In this document: positions 54,400-63,169 of the stretch, piece after piece
How positions within the stretch are numbered: the first letter of the stretch is position 1
How the letters are laid out: each line of letters starts with the position of its first letter
NCBI RefSeq assembly: GCF_009857745.1
Contig: NZ_WWEN01000005.1
Span: 62,001-126,000, forward strand
Length of the DNA: 64,000 nucleotides
From: Thalassovita mangrovi
GTDB lineage: Bacteria; Pseudomonadota; Alphaproteobacteria; Rhodobacterales; Rhodobacteraceae
Direction of reading: 5' to 3'
Made by a program: the position numbers and the translations under genes
The notes under the pieces: generated by a model
Databases searched by the model: none
The model's input: the letters and a program-made list of their open reading frames with translations, nothing else
Told to the model about the DNA's origin: nothing

Positions 54400-56265
54400 T
54401 CAGCCCTTTTCGTGGAAGAAATCGTAGATCGTTTCGGCCAAGGCATCCGAAATGCCGTCGACCGCCTTCAGGTCCGCCAGCGCCGCGCGGCTGACCGCCT
54501 TGGCCGATCCGAAATGCGCCAGCAGCGCGCGTTTGCGCGTCGCCCCCACACCCGGCACATCGTCCAGCGGCGTCGCCCCCATCGCCTTGGCCCGCTTGGC
54601 GCGGTGGGTGCCGATGGCGAACCGGTGCGCCTCGTCGCGCAGGCGCTGGATGAAATACAGCACCGGGTCGTTCATCCGCAGCGCAAAGGGCCGGGTTCCG
54701 GGGCGGTGGAATTCCTCCTTGCCGTGGTCGCGGTCGACGCCCTTGGCGACGCCTACCATCGGGATGTCCTCGACCCCGAATTCCTCCATGATCTCGTAGA
54801 CCGCCGACACCTGTCCGGCGCCGCCGTCGATCAGCAACAGGTCGGGCCACAGCCCCTTGTCGCGGTCAGGGTCGTCCTTCAGCAGCCGTTTGAAGCGCCG
54901 CGTCAGCACCTCTTTCATCATGCCGAAATCGTCGCCCGGGGTCAGCTCATCGCCGCGGATGTTGAACTTGCGATACTGGTTCTTCATGAACCCGTCCGGC
55001 CCGGCGACGATCATGCCCCCCACCGCGTTGGTGCCCTGGATGTGCGAGTTGTCGTAAACCTCGATCCGCTGCGGCGGCCCGTCGAGGCCGAAAGCCTCGC
55101 CCAGCCCCGCCAGCAGCTTCGCCTGCGTCGCGCTTTCCGACATCTTGCGCGCCAGGCTTTCGCGCGCGTTGCGCGCCGCGCCCGCGACCAGTTCCGCCTT
55201 CTCGCCCCGCTGCGGCACCAGGATTTCCACCTTCCGGCCCAGCTTCTGGCTCAGCGCCTCTTCCATCAGGTCGGCGTTTTCGATCGGATGCGACAGGATC
55301 AGCTGCCGCGGCGGGTCCTTGCTGTCATAGAACTGGCCCAGGAAGGCCTCCAGCACCTCGGGCGCCTCGATATCGACGCCGACCCGGGGATAGAAATCGC
55401 GGTTACCCCAGTTCTGCCCGGCGCGGATGAAGAACACCTGCACGCAGGCCTGCCCCTTTTCCAGGTGCAGCGCGACGATATCGGCCTCGCTCACCGTGCG
55501 CGGGTTGATCCCCTGCTGCGACTGCACCTGGGTCAGCGCCTTGATCCGGTCGCGCAAGGCGGCGGCGCGCTCGTATTCCATCGCGTCGCTGGCCTTCATC
55601 ATCTCCGCCGCCAGCTTTTCCTGAATGTCGGTCGACTTGCCCGACAGGAAGCGTTTGGCATCCACCACCGTGGCGGCATAATCATCTTCGGAAATCTTGC
55701 CAACGCAGGGCCCCGAACAGCGCTTGATCTGGTACAACAGGCAGGGCCGCGTGCGGCTGGAAAACATCGCGTCGGAACAATTGCGCAGCTGGAACACCCG
55801 CTGCAGGTGGTTCAGCGTCCGGTTCACCGCCCCGGCGCTGGCGAAGGGGCCGTAATAACTGCCCTTCTGCTTCTTCGCGCCGCGGTGTTTCTTGATCTGC
55901 GGAAACGGGTGGTCGGCAGTCACCAGGATATTCGGGAACGATTTGTCGTCGCGCAGCAGCACGTTGTAATGCGGCTTCAACTGCTTGATCAGGTTCTGTT
56001 CCAGCAGCAGCGCCTCGGTTTCCGTCCGCGTGGTCAGGAACATCATCGAGGCGGTTTCCGAAATCATCCGCGCGATCCGCCCCGAATGGCCGGTCGGGCG
56101 GGCATAGCTGGACACCCGCGCCCGCAGATTCCGCGCCTTGCCGACATAGAGAACCCGCGCCTGCGCATCCAGCATCCGATAGACGCCGGGCGAGGAATCC
56201 AGGGTCTTCAGATAGGACTGAATCAGCGCGTGGCCGGTCAGCGATTCGGGTGTCGATTCGGACAT
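54400..56265 (-). CDS. uvrC: UvrABC nuclease subunit C
   Basis: Makes both incisions in nucleotide-excision repair. The 621-residue product has the GIY-YIG domain ([28 protein letters not shown]), the UVR motif region and the RNase H-like endonuclease domain with [25 protein letters not shown], plus a C-terminal HhH2 region. ATG 56265 begins the conserved N-terminus. Possible neighbours in transcript are the SDR and CaCA genes upstream, but a 294-bp gap separates them. Confidence 0.96.
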   Translation of the reverse strand: MSESTPESLTGHALIQSYLKTLDSSPGVYRMLDAQARVLYVGKARNLRARVSSYARPTGHSGRIARMISETASMMFLTTRTETEALLLEQNLIKQLKPHYNVLLRDDKSFPNILVTADHPFPQIKKHRGAKKQKGSYYGPFASAGAVNRTLNHLQRVFQLRNCSDAMFSSRTRPCLLYQIKRCSGPCVGKISEDDYAATVVDAKRFLSGKSTDIQEKLAAEMMKASDAMEYERAAALRDRIKALTQVQSQQGINPRTVSEADIVALHLEKGQACVQVFFIRAGQNWGNRDFYPRVGVDIEAPEVLEAFLGQFYDSKDPPRQLILSHPIENADLMEEALSQKLGRKVEILVPQRGEKAELVAGAARNARESLARKMSESATQAKLLAGLGEAFGLDGPPQRIEVYDNSHIQGTNAVGGMIVAGPDGFMKNQYRKFNIRGDELTPGDDFGMMKEVLTRRFKRLLKDDPDRDKGLWPDLLLIDGGAGQVSAVYEIMEEFGVEDIPMVGVAKGVDRDHGKEEFHRPGTRPFALRMNDPVLYFIQRLRDEAHRFAIGTHRAKRAKAMGATPLDDVPGVGATRKRALLAHFGSAKAVSRAALADLKAVDGISDALAETIYDFFHEKG

Positions 56266-56559
56266 GTTAACCAGATATGATTCTCAGGGTGCCGCTGCAA
56301 TCTTTGGTATCAAAGGGCAAGGAAAAACCTTTCCACCGTTTCTGTGGATAAGTCTGCCGATAACTTCCGGGTACTTGAAAAATCTCCTTGTTTTTAACCC
56401 GGTTCACCGACTTGCCTAAAAAATAGGCACGGTTATAACTACTTGTTATTGCTATGTATTTTTTGATCGCCCGAACAAGTGATTGATAAAGTTACATATT
56501 TTGTAACATCCCCGTGACACCCCCGTGACAGGTGCACAACTTCAGGCGCAACGGCTTGG
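56266..56559. other. AT-rich uvrC-SDR intergenic region with palindromes and one DnaA-box match
   Basis: This 294-bp gap has no supportable gene. It includes TGTGGATAA (56343-56351), a perfect match to the DnaA box TTATCCACA in reverse; GCCTA-AAAAA-TAGGC (56414-56428); GTTACA-TATTT-TGTAAC (56491-56507); and the direct repeat CCCGTGACA at 56511-56519 and 56522-56530, spaced 11 bases. Confidence 0.6.
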
Positions 56560-57342
56560 TTACTCTTCAATTCCCATCACATCGGGGGTCTGCCAGCCAA
56601 GGTGCTGACCACCATCGGTACATATCAATTGGCCGGTAACCGCAGGCGAATCGAGGAAAAAACCAAGCGCCGCATTCACGTCCGACGGGTTCGATCCACG
56701 GCCCAGAATCGTCGCCCCGCGCTGGCCCTTGAAATGGGTTTCCGACTGCCGTTCGCCGCGCAATGTCGGCCCCGGCCCGATCGCGTTCACCCGCACCCTA
56801 GGCGCCAATCCCTGTGCCGCCGTCTGGGTGAAGGCCCACAGCCCCATCTTGGCCAGGGTATAGGTCATGAATTCCGGCGTCAGCTTGCGCACCCGCTGGT
56901 CGATCATGTTAACCACGACCCCCTGAGCCACCGGTTCGCCCATCTCGTCCGTCACCGGATCGGGTACCTGTGCCGCCATCGCCTGGGTCAGCACGAAGGG
57001 CGCCCGCAGGTTGGACTCGAAATGCCGGTCCCAGCTGGTGCGGGTCGCGGTTTCCAGCCGGTCATGTTCGAACACCGACGCGTTGTTCACCAGGCAGGTC
57101 ACCGGGGTGTCGAAGGCCGCCTGCACCTTGGGGAACAGCGCCTGGGTCTCTTCCTCGCACAACAGGTCGGCCTGGAACCCCACCGCCTTGCGCCCCATGG
57201 CGCGGATATCGTCGATCAGGCTTTGCGCGTCATGCACCGAACTGCCGTAATGCACCGCCACGTCGTAACCGCGCCCGGCCAGATAGGCCGCCATCGACCG
57301 CCCCAGGCGTTTGCCCGCCCCCGTGACCAATGCGACTGTCAT
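56560..57342 (-). CDS. Short-chain dehydrogenase, pteridine-reductase/FolM-like
   Basis: The 260-residue product has the nucleotide-binding TGAGKRLGRSMAAYLAGRGY, the NNAS motif and the catalytic YTLAK. TGAGKRLG is the PTR1/FolM variant of TGxxxGxG in which an arginine replaces a glycine, suggesting reduction of dihydromonapterin or dihydrofolate with NADPH. It is 22 bases upstream-side of the exchanger gene (57365), possibly in one operon. The symbol folM is not assigned because the specificity is unverified. Confidence 0.8.
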   Translation of the reverse strand: MTVALVTGAGKRLGRSMAAYLAGRGYDVAVHYGSSVHDAQSLIDDIRAMGRKAVGFQADLLCEEETQALFPKVQAAFDTPVTCLVNNASVFEHDRLETATRTSWDRHFESNLRAPFVLTQAMAAQVPDPVTDEMGEPVAQGVVVNMIDQRVRKLTPEFMTYTLAKMGLWAFTQTAAQGLAPRVRVNAIGPGPTLRGERQSETHFKGQRGATILGRGSNPSDVNAALGFFLDSPAVTGQLICTDGGQHLGWQTPDVMGIEE

Positions 57343-57364
57343 GCGATACCCCCCTGCGCCCGGT

Positions 57365-58312
57365 TCAGCTCAATACCAGAAGGATATAGCCGCCATAGGC
57401 CACCGACAACACGACACCCCAGGCCCGGGTGATATCGGTCTTGAGAAACACGAAGGGGATCAGCAGCAGCGACGCGCCCAGCATCACCCACAGATCGAAG
57501 CGCAGGAAGGCCGGGTCGACCGGGATCGGGCTGACCATCGACGCGATGCCGATGATCGCCAGCAGATTGAACACGTTCGACCCGATCACGTTGCCCAGGG
57601 CCACGTCCGCCTGGCGCCGCAGCGCCGCCATCACCGTCGTCGCCAGTTCCGGCAGCGACGTGCCCACCGCCACCAGGGTCAGCCCGATCACGGTCTCGGA
57701 AATGTTGAACATCCGCGCGATGGTCACCGCGCTGTCCAGCAGCAGATCCGCACCCAGCGGCAGCCCGACCAGGCCAAGAACGATATAAAGGGCAATCTTC
57801 CACCACGGCATGTCGGGATCGGCGCCTTCGGGTTCTTCCAGCTCGTCCTCTTCCCCCATCGCCATATGCAGCCGTGCCTTGTGGAAGGAATGGAACAGCA
57901 CGCCCGCCAGCGCCGCCAGCAGAACCAGCCCGCTGATCCAGGTGAACACCCCGAAGAAACAAAGCGCGATGAACAGGACCGTCGCCCCGATCATCAGCAT
58001 ATAGCTTTCGCGGCTGTCGCATTCGCTGGTGTGCATCCGCGCCAGCAGCGCGGGAATCCCCAGCACCATCAGGATATTGGCGGTGTTCGACCCCACCACG
58101 TTGCCAAGCGCGATGCCCGGCACGCCTTCCATGGCGGCGGTGATCGAAATCAGCAATTCGGGCGCCGAGGTGCCGAAGGCCACGATGGTCAGGCTGACGA
58201 TCAGCGCCGGGATACCGACCCGCAGGCTCAGATTGACCGCCCCCTTGACCAGCGCATCCCCCGCCAGCAGCAGGATCACCAGCCCCAGAGAGGCGTAAAT
58301 CCATTCCATCAT
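57365..58312 (-). CDS. Calcium/sodium exchanger (CaCA family)
   Basis: The 315-residue membrane protein has the two inverted alpha repeats AFGTSAPELLISI and AVGTSLPELATTV, a hallmark of YrbG-like exchangers, and about ten spans with a cytoplasmic acidic loop (EEDELEEPEGADPDMP) between halves. It may exchange Ca2+ for Na+ or H+. It is followed by small genes and sits in a run of same-strand genes from 60.8 kb to 56.6 kb. Confidence 0.9.
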   Translation of the reverse strand: MMEWIYASLGLVILLLAGDALVKGAVNLSLRVGIPALIVSLTIVAFGTSAPELLISITAAMEGVPGIALGNVVGSNTANILMVLGIPALLARMHTSECDSRESYMLMIGATVLFIALCFFGVFTWISGLVLLAALAGVLFHSFHKARLHMAMGEEDELEEPEGADPDMPWWKIALYIVLGLVGLPLGADLLLDSAVTIARMFNISETVIGLTLVAVGTSLPELATTVMAALRRQADVALGNVIGSNVFNLLAIIGIASMVSPIPVDPAFLRFDLWVMLGASLLLIPFVFLKTDITRAWGVVLSVAYGGYILLVLS

Positions 58313-58315
58313 GCG

Positions 58316-58483
58316 TCAGCGTCCCTTCTTTTCGCAGGGACACGGCCCCTTGCCGATCTTGAATCGCCCGCAGCGCGGGCATTTCGCCGCCTTCAACCGG
58401 TCTTGGCCGGGAAAGCGGAATTTTCCGAACATCGCCAGAACCGCCATGCCGACAAGGAACAGGGAAATGATCTTGAAAATCAT
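58316..58483 (-). CDS. Small membrane protein with C-terminal zinc-ribbon-like cysteines
   Basis: The 55-residue product has an N-terminal span (MIFKIISLFLVGMAVLAMFG) and a basic tail with CPRC and CPC, which could bind zinc. ATG 58483 overlaps or abuts the end of the S49 protease gene. Small, but its coding is supported by tight spacing (1 base from protease, 3 bases from exchanger). Function unknown. Confidence 0.7.
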   Translation of the reverse strand: MIFKIISLFLVGMAVLAMFGKFRFPGQDRLKAAKCPRCGRFKIGKGPCPCEKKGR

Positions 58484-58484
58484 G

Positions 58485-59291
58485 TCACAACCCGAACCGC
58501 GCATAGGCCGCGCGTTCCTCGATCACGCCCACCGCATCGCCCAGCAGCGACGCGCCGAACCGCTGCAACAGCCCGCGGCGGCGGCCATAACGGACAAAGC
58601 GCACCTTGTCGCCGTAAAGCTCCTTCAGCTTCGGTTCGGCCCGGCCCAGCCCGTCGATCAGCCCCAGTTCCTGCGCCTTCTGGCCCATCCAGACCCGGCC
58701 GCTGAACAGATCGGGATCGTCCGACAGTTTGTCGCCCCGGCGGTCCCGCACATACCCCTCGAACACCCCGTGCATGTCGCCCAGGATTTCCTTCAGCCGT
58801 TCGACATCCTCGGGCTTTTCGGGCTGGAACGGGTCCAGCATCGATTTCGATTTGACCGATGTATAGACCCGCCGCTCGATCCCGTGGCGGCTGATGAAAT
58901 CATGCGCGCCGAAGCCCGATGAAATCACCCCGATCGACCCCACGATCGACGCCGGATCGGCATAGATGTCGTCGGCCGCAGCGGCCAGCCAATAGCCGCC
59001 CGAAGCCGCCACGTCTTCGACGAAGGCATGGACCGGAACCTTCTTTTCCTGCGACAGGCGGCGGATACGATCCGCGATCAACGCCGATTGCACCGGCGAT
59101 CCGCCGGGCGAATTGATGATCAAAGCCACTGCCGCGGGCTTGCCCTTGCGGAACGCCCTTTCGATCACCGGCGCCAGCGCGGCGTCGTTCAACGGCGCGC
59201 GCGGACCGCTTGCGATCATCCCCTGCAGACGGAGGACGGCGACGCGGGGGCGGGATTTCAGAAAGGGCAGGTTCAAGCTCATATCGCCCAT
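58485..59291 (-). CDS. S49-family peptidase (SppA-like)
   Basis: The 268-residue product has INSPGGSPVQSALIADRIRRL, the catalytic Ser in VEDVAASGGYW and the lysine region SVKSKSMLDPF of the S49 Ser-Lys dyad, with no obvious membrane anchor. It degrades signal peptides or membrane proteins. ATG 59291 starts MGDMSLNLP; an ATG three codons later is possible. Ends 1 base before the small zinc-ribbon gene. Confidence 0.9.
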   Translation of the reverse strand: MGDMSLNLPFLKSRPRVAVLRLQGMIASGPRAPLNDAALAPVIERAFRKGKPAAVALIINSPGGSPVQSALIADRIRRLSQEKKVPVHAFVEDVAASGGYWLAAAADDIYADPASIVGSIGVISSGFGAHDFISRHGIERRVYTSVKSKSMLDPFQPEKPEDVERLKEILGDMHGVFEGYVRDRRGDKLSDDPDLFSGRVWMGQKAQELGLIDGLGRAEPKLKELYGDKVRFVRYGRRRGLLQRFGASLLGDAVGVIEERAAYARFGL

Positions 59292-59397
59292 TTAGACACC
59301 GGCTGCTGGGCAGACAAGGCGCAGCCCCGGCAGCTTGCGCATTTCGTGTCGAAAAAACTGCGAAAGGGCGCATTGGCGTCACTTCGCCCTGCCCGGC

Positions 59398-60048
59398 TCA
59401 GCCGGCCAGCATCTTCAGCCCCTGGGTCACGTCGGACCGCACCGCCAGCCGCAGCCCCGGCTCATCGCCCGCTTTCAGCGCGGCGATGATCAGCCGGTGA
59501 TAATGCGGCGGTTCCTTGCGGCGCAGCTTGCCGTAAAGCGCCCGCATCGTCGGGCCCAGCTGCAGCCACACGGTTTCCGCCATCGCCAGCATCGCCGGCG
59601 CCTGCGCCCGCAAGTAAAGCGTGCGGTGAAATTCCAGGTTGGTGCGGATATAGCCCACCGCATCCTGCCGCACGATGGTTTCGGCCACCGCGCCGTTGAT
59701 CGTCTGCAACCGCTCGATCAGCGCCATATGCGCCCGCGGCAGCGCCCGGCTGGCCAGCTCCACCTCGATCAGCGACCGCAGCGCGGCCAGCTCCTCGATC
59801 CGCTCGTTGCTCAGCTCCGGCGTCGACACCCGGCCCGATGTCGACAGGGTCAGCGCCCCCTCGGCCACCAGCCGCCGCAGCGCTTCGCGCGCGGGAGTCA
59901 TCGAGACGTCGAATTCCTTGCCGATGCCGCGCAGGGTCAGCGCCTTGCCCGGCTCGATCTCGCCATGCATGATTCGGCTGCGCAGCCCGCGATAGACCCG
60001 GTCATGGGCCGAACTGGATGTGGAATCGGTGCGCGATGTGATCAGCAT
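59398..60048 (-). CDS. GntR-family regulator with FCD domain
   Basis: The 216-residue product has an N-terminal GntR HTH (KEFDVSMTPAREALRRLVAEGALTLS) and an FCD domain (LRSLIEVELASRAL ... NLEFHRTLY). It is distinct from the regulator at 45647. A 10-bp palindrome lies just upstream of its start codon, possibly for autoregulation. Its regulon is not visible; neighbours are unrelated. Confidence 0.88.
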   Translation of the reverse strand: MLITSRTDSTSSSAHDRVYRGLRSRIMHGEIEPGKALTLRGIGKEFDVSMTPAREALRRLVAEGALTLSTSGRVSTPELSNERIEELAALRSLIEVELASRALPRAHMALIERLQTINGAVAETIVRQDAVGYIRTNLEFHRTLYLRAQAPAMLAMAETVWLQLGPTMRALYGKLRRKEPPHYHRLIIAALKAGDEPGLRLAVRSDVTQGLKMLAG

Positions 60049-60056
60049 GGGCTACA

Positions 60057-60066
60057 TGTGATCACA
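60057..60066. promoter_or_regulatory. Palindrome TGTGATCACA upstream of gntR
   Basis: Perfect 10-bp palindrome 8 bases upstream of the gntR ATG. A second TGTGATCA lies at 60037-60044, inside the first codons of the gene, 20 bases away. Likely autoregulatory candidate; unverified. Confidence 0.4.
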
Positions 60067-60079
60067 AACCCCGAAATCG

Positions 60080-60772
60080 TCAATCGCCAAACCGGAACCG
60101 GTGCAGTTCCGACCCGTTTTCGCGCAGCCACAGGCGCGGCGCCTCGTAATCGCCGTACAGGTTTTCCACCTCTTCCCAGAACCGCGCCGAATGGTTCATG
60201 TGGCGCAGATGCGCGACCTCATGCGCGGCGACGTAATCCAGCACCTCGGGCGGCGCCATGATCAGCCGCCAGGAATACATCAAGGCCCTGGACGAGGAAC
60301 ACGATCCCCAGCGCGACCGGGTATCGCGAAGCGAAATCCGCGTATAATCCCGCCCCAGCGCCTCGGCGTATCGATCCGACGCCCCCGCCAGCCGCGCCCG
60401 CGCCATCTGCTTCAAAACCGCGGCCAGCCGCCGCCCCACCGTGTCGGGATCGCCCGGCACCCGGATCGCCCCGTCTTCCAGCGCCACCCGCCGCCCCGGC
60501 CCCGCCACGACCTCCAGGTAACGCCCCTCCACCGGCAAGCGGCATCCCAGCTGTACCGGTTCCAGCGCCGGGCGTTCGCGCAGCTGCATCCGCAGCCAGT
60601 CGGCCTTTTCCTCGGCAAAAGCGATTCCCTCCGCCGCCGGGGTGCCGCGCGGCAGGGTCAGCGTCACCTTGGCATCAAGCCCCGACACCCGCAGCGACAG
60701 CCGCCGCGCCCGCGCCGACCGGCGCAGATGCACCCGCACCGGGGGGTTGCCATCGACAATATGGTGCCCCAT
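60080..60772 (-). CDS. M48-type zinc metallohydrolase, DUF45/YgjP family
   Basis: The 230-residue product has AAHEVAHLRHMNHS with the HExxH zinc motif and the third ligand region FWEEVE, plus RDTRSRWGSCSS, typical of YgjP/DUF45 hydrolases. Role unknown. ATG 60772 begins MGHHIVDGNPP; an upstream in-frame GTG would add 21 weak residues. Confidence 0.88.
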   Translation of the reverse strand: MGHHIVDGNPPVRVHLRRSARARRLSLRVSGLDAKVTLTLPRGTPAAEGIAFAEEKADWLRMQLRERPALEPVQLGCRLPVEGRYLEVVAGPGRRVALEDGAIRVPGDPDTVGRRLAAVLKQMARARLAGASDRYAEALGRDYTRISLRDTRSRWGSCSSSRALMYSWRLIMAPPEVLDYVAAHEVAHLRHMNHSARFWEEVENLYGDYEAPRLWLRENGSELHRFRFGD

Positions 60773-60900
60773 ATCGCCCCCCGTATCCCCTTTGTTCGAG
60801 ATCACCGCCCGCCTATCCTTTAAAGCCTTTGACACTTAGGGCCTGTTATGGCAGTTGGCGCAGATCGTCGACAAGACCACAAGATTTGAAAGGACCGCCA

Positions 60901-61221
60901 ATGGCCAAGGAAGAATGGGGTGTAAAACGCGTTTGCCCGACCACCGGCAAGCGGTTTTACGACCTGAACAAAGACCCGATCGTCAGCCCCTATACCGGTG
61001 AAGTGATCGAGCTGGACAACAGCAAGAGCCGCATGATCGCAGCCGACGCCGAAGACGCCGCCAACAAGAAGGCGACCGCCGCCGACGCGGACACCGATGC
61101 CGACCTGGTGGATGACGCCGATGTCGATGTCGATCTGGACGACGACCTGCTGGACGAAGACGAAGACGATAACGTCTCGCTGGACGATCTGGCCGACGTT
61201 CCGGCCGACGAAGACGAATAA
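60901..61221 (+). CDS. FYDLN acidic family protein (TIGR02300-type)
   Basis: The 106-residue product has the conserved N-terminus MAKEEWGVKRVCPTTGKRFYDLNKDPIVSPYTGE and an acidic low-complexity tail (DVDLDDDLLDEDEDD). The CPTTGKRFYDL segment identifies the alphaproteobacterial FYDLN family, of unknown function. An AAAGGA box lies upstream. A hairpin lies 12 bases after the stop. Confidence 0.93.
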   Translation: MAKEEWGVKRVCPTTGKRFYDLNKDPIVSPYTGEVIELDNSKSRMIAADAEDAANKKATAADADTDADLVDDADVDVDLDDDLLDEDEDDNVSLDDLADVPADEDE

Positions 61222-61233
61222 TCAAAAACATGT

Positions 61234-61269
61234 CTGCGGGCGGAATTTTCCGCTTGATCCCGCCCGCAG
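61234..61269 (+). terminator. Hairpin after FYDLN gene
   Basis: CTGCGGGCGG (61234-61243) pairs with CCGCCCGCAG (61260-61269), 10 bp, with a 16-nt T-rich loop (AATTTTCCGCTTGATC). No T-run follows, so termination is uncertain. Confidence 0.45.
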
Positions 61270-61313
61270 CATTGCCTAAGTAGCGGCGCACAGGCCGGAA
61301 CGGCCGGCAATTT

Positions 61314-61389
<76 letters not shown>

Positions 61390-61460
61390 AATTCCTTACA
61401 GTTCAACACGATAGCTTGGCGTTAGATCGCTGTGACACATGGCTGTGGCACGGAATGAAG

Positions 61461-62954
61461 CTAGTTCGGTTTCTGCTGGGCAGCCTCCAGTTCGCTCACG
61501 CGGGCACGCAGCGATTGGATTTCCATCAGAAGCACAGGGACCATCTTGGAATAGTCCACCTGCCAGACGTCCTCTGCGGCCCCGGTCAGCGCGCCTTCAT
61601 TGCCGGCGCTGACAACTTCCGGCAGATGCTGGTTGAGCTCCTGCGCGATCACCCCCCAGCGGACATGATCCCCTGCCTTGAAATCGAACTCACGGACGGC
61701 GATGGCGTCGATGATCGCGCCCGCATCGGCTGCGGGTTTGATGTTCTCCTTCAGACGCGCATCTGAGGTCGTGTTGTAGATCGTGCTGCTGCCGCCGTTC
61801 TTGATGCTGCCGACGGTTATGCCGTCCTTGCGGAAATCGAAGAAGTACGGGGCCCTTGTGCCCAGACGGTTCAGGACAACCGTGCCTGCGTCGGAGGCGT
61901 ATAATTCGGTATTGATCCCGGCAGCGTCCGACCAGGTGATCGCGTCGGTGGAAGACAGGCCGACAGCATGGCCGACGGCCGGGCTATTGCCGTCCGAGGA
62001 CACCTTATAGAGAGAGGTGGCCCCGAACAGCAGACCCCAGTTGAACTGGGCCCCCTTGGTTTTCCCCTTCCCGTAGGTACCGCGCACCTGGAATGCGACG
62101 TCTGCCCGCTTTGCGTTGCTGTTGCCGCCGCCAGCGTTCACCATCACCCCCTTTGAATGTCCGGAATATCCCGCGGCATACGGGGTGATCGCGCCCCAGA
62201 CCGCATCGGTATTGAAGTTCATGATGCCGAACTCGGCCGCCCAGGTGCCGCCGCTCGCACCGGGGGCGACAACGCCTTCGCCGTAGATGCCCCAAGCGTT
62301 CTTGCCTTTGGAATTCGCGTCCTGCCGGGCGACACCCGCGACGCCCAGCGCGAAATTGTCCCCCGTTTTTGCGGCGCCGGACACGGCGATGGCCCCGTCG
62401 CCACCGGCCAATTCCCCATCGATCGACGAAACCAGCTGGGCGTAGGTTTCAAACCACTGCAGCCGCGACCCCGGGCCAACGAACACGTTGTCGCCCTCGT
62501 CATCGGTCTGCAACCAGCCGCTCGACCCCTGCGCCTTGGCCGCACCTTTCCCATTGTGGTTCGAACTGTCGCCTATGAACAATCGTCCGGGCCAACGGAA
62601 AGCCGCACTGTCGTGTTTTCCTCCGAGGAAGAAAGTCCCGGCCCTCCCGGTCAGCCCTTTGATGGTCCTGGGAGAATCCGAAAGGGTTCCGGACTGGGAT
62701 ATTTCGAATGCTCCAGCCCCGGCAGTGTCGTTCTTCGCAAGGCGGAACGAAAGCCCTTGCTCGGCGGCCATATCCGCCGACTCCGCAGGACCGACCGACG
62801 CGAAACGGGCCCTATCATATCGCAACGCGCGCGGCATGGTGTCGGCCTGAACATAAACGTTGGGATCGGGCTGGCGGTTGGAATTCCAGTCCGCGGCTAC
62901 AGGCGATACCGACACCACCGCCAGAGCAGCACCGGCGATCAAACATTTCTTCAT
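61461..62954 (-). CDS. Secreted protein with C-terminal S74 intramolecular chaperone domain
   Basis: The 497-residue product has a signal peptide (MKKCLIAGAALAVVSVSPVAA), a long central beta-like region rich in Gly/Asn/Ser without recognised repeats, and a C-terminal S74 domain: TSDARLKENI (residues 396-405) with S397 and K402 as the expected self-cleavage dyad, then RWGVIAQELNQHLPEVV and a C-terminal coiled coil ending SLRARVSELEAA. In phage tail spikes this domain folds the trimer and cuts itself off. A signal peptide in front of it is unusual and suggests an envelope or extracellular fibre. ATG 62954 is preferred over an upstream GTG. Confidence 0.82.
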   Translation of the reverse strand: MKKCLIAGAALAVVSVSPVAADWNSNRQPDPNVYVQADTMPRALRYDRARFASVGPAESADMAAEQGLSFRLAKNDTAGAGAFEISQSGTLSDSPRTIKGLTGRAGTFFLGGKHDSAAFRWPGRLFIGDSSNHNGKGAAKAQGSSGWLQTDDEGDNVFVGPGSRLQWFETYAQLVSSIDGELAGGDGAIAVSGAAKTGDNFALGVAGVARQDANSKGKNAWGIYGEGVVAPGASGGTWAAEFGIMNFNTDAVWGAITPYAAGYSGHSKGVMVNAGGGNSNAKRADVAFQVRGTYGKGKTKGAQFNWGLLFGATSLYKVSSDGNSPAVGHAVGLSSTDAITWSDAAGINTELYASDAGTVVLNRLGTRAPYFFDFRKDGITVGSIKNGGSSTIYNTTSDARLKENIKPAADAGAIIDAIAVREFDFKAGDHVRWGVIAQELNQHLPEVVSAGNEGALTGAAEDVWQVDYSKMVPVLLMEIQSLRARVSELEAAQQKPN

Positions 62955-63169
62955 AAGCGGCCTCCAAGACGGCTGGTTCACTCAATTACGGTAGCACCAT
63001 TCCAACACCTCTGCTTCGCAAAAGCCTGAGGCCCAAAGCAAGCCTCTTCCTCCGCCGGTGGCGCGAAAGCGCTTGCTGCGGCGATTGGCGGGGTCGGAAA
63101 AGGGAGCTTCCTGCTTGTAACGCCTGCGTGGCCAGCGCTAACCTGCGCGCGAAAAATCCGGGAAAAGAA

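Noticed and set aside
54391-56280. Long antisense frame over uvrC
   Set aside because: No domain pattern; uvrC is canonical.
56343-56530. Chromosome or plasmid origin near uvrC
   Set aside because: Only one DnaA-box match and no neighbouring replication or partition genes; mipZ is far away and not an origin marker by itself.
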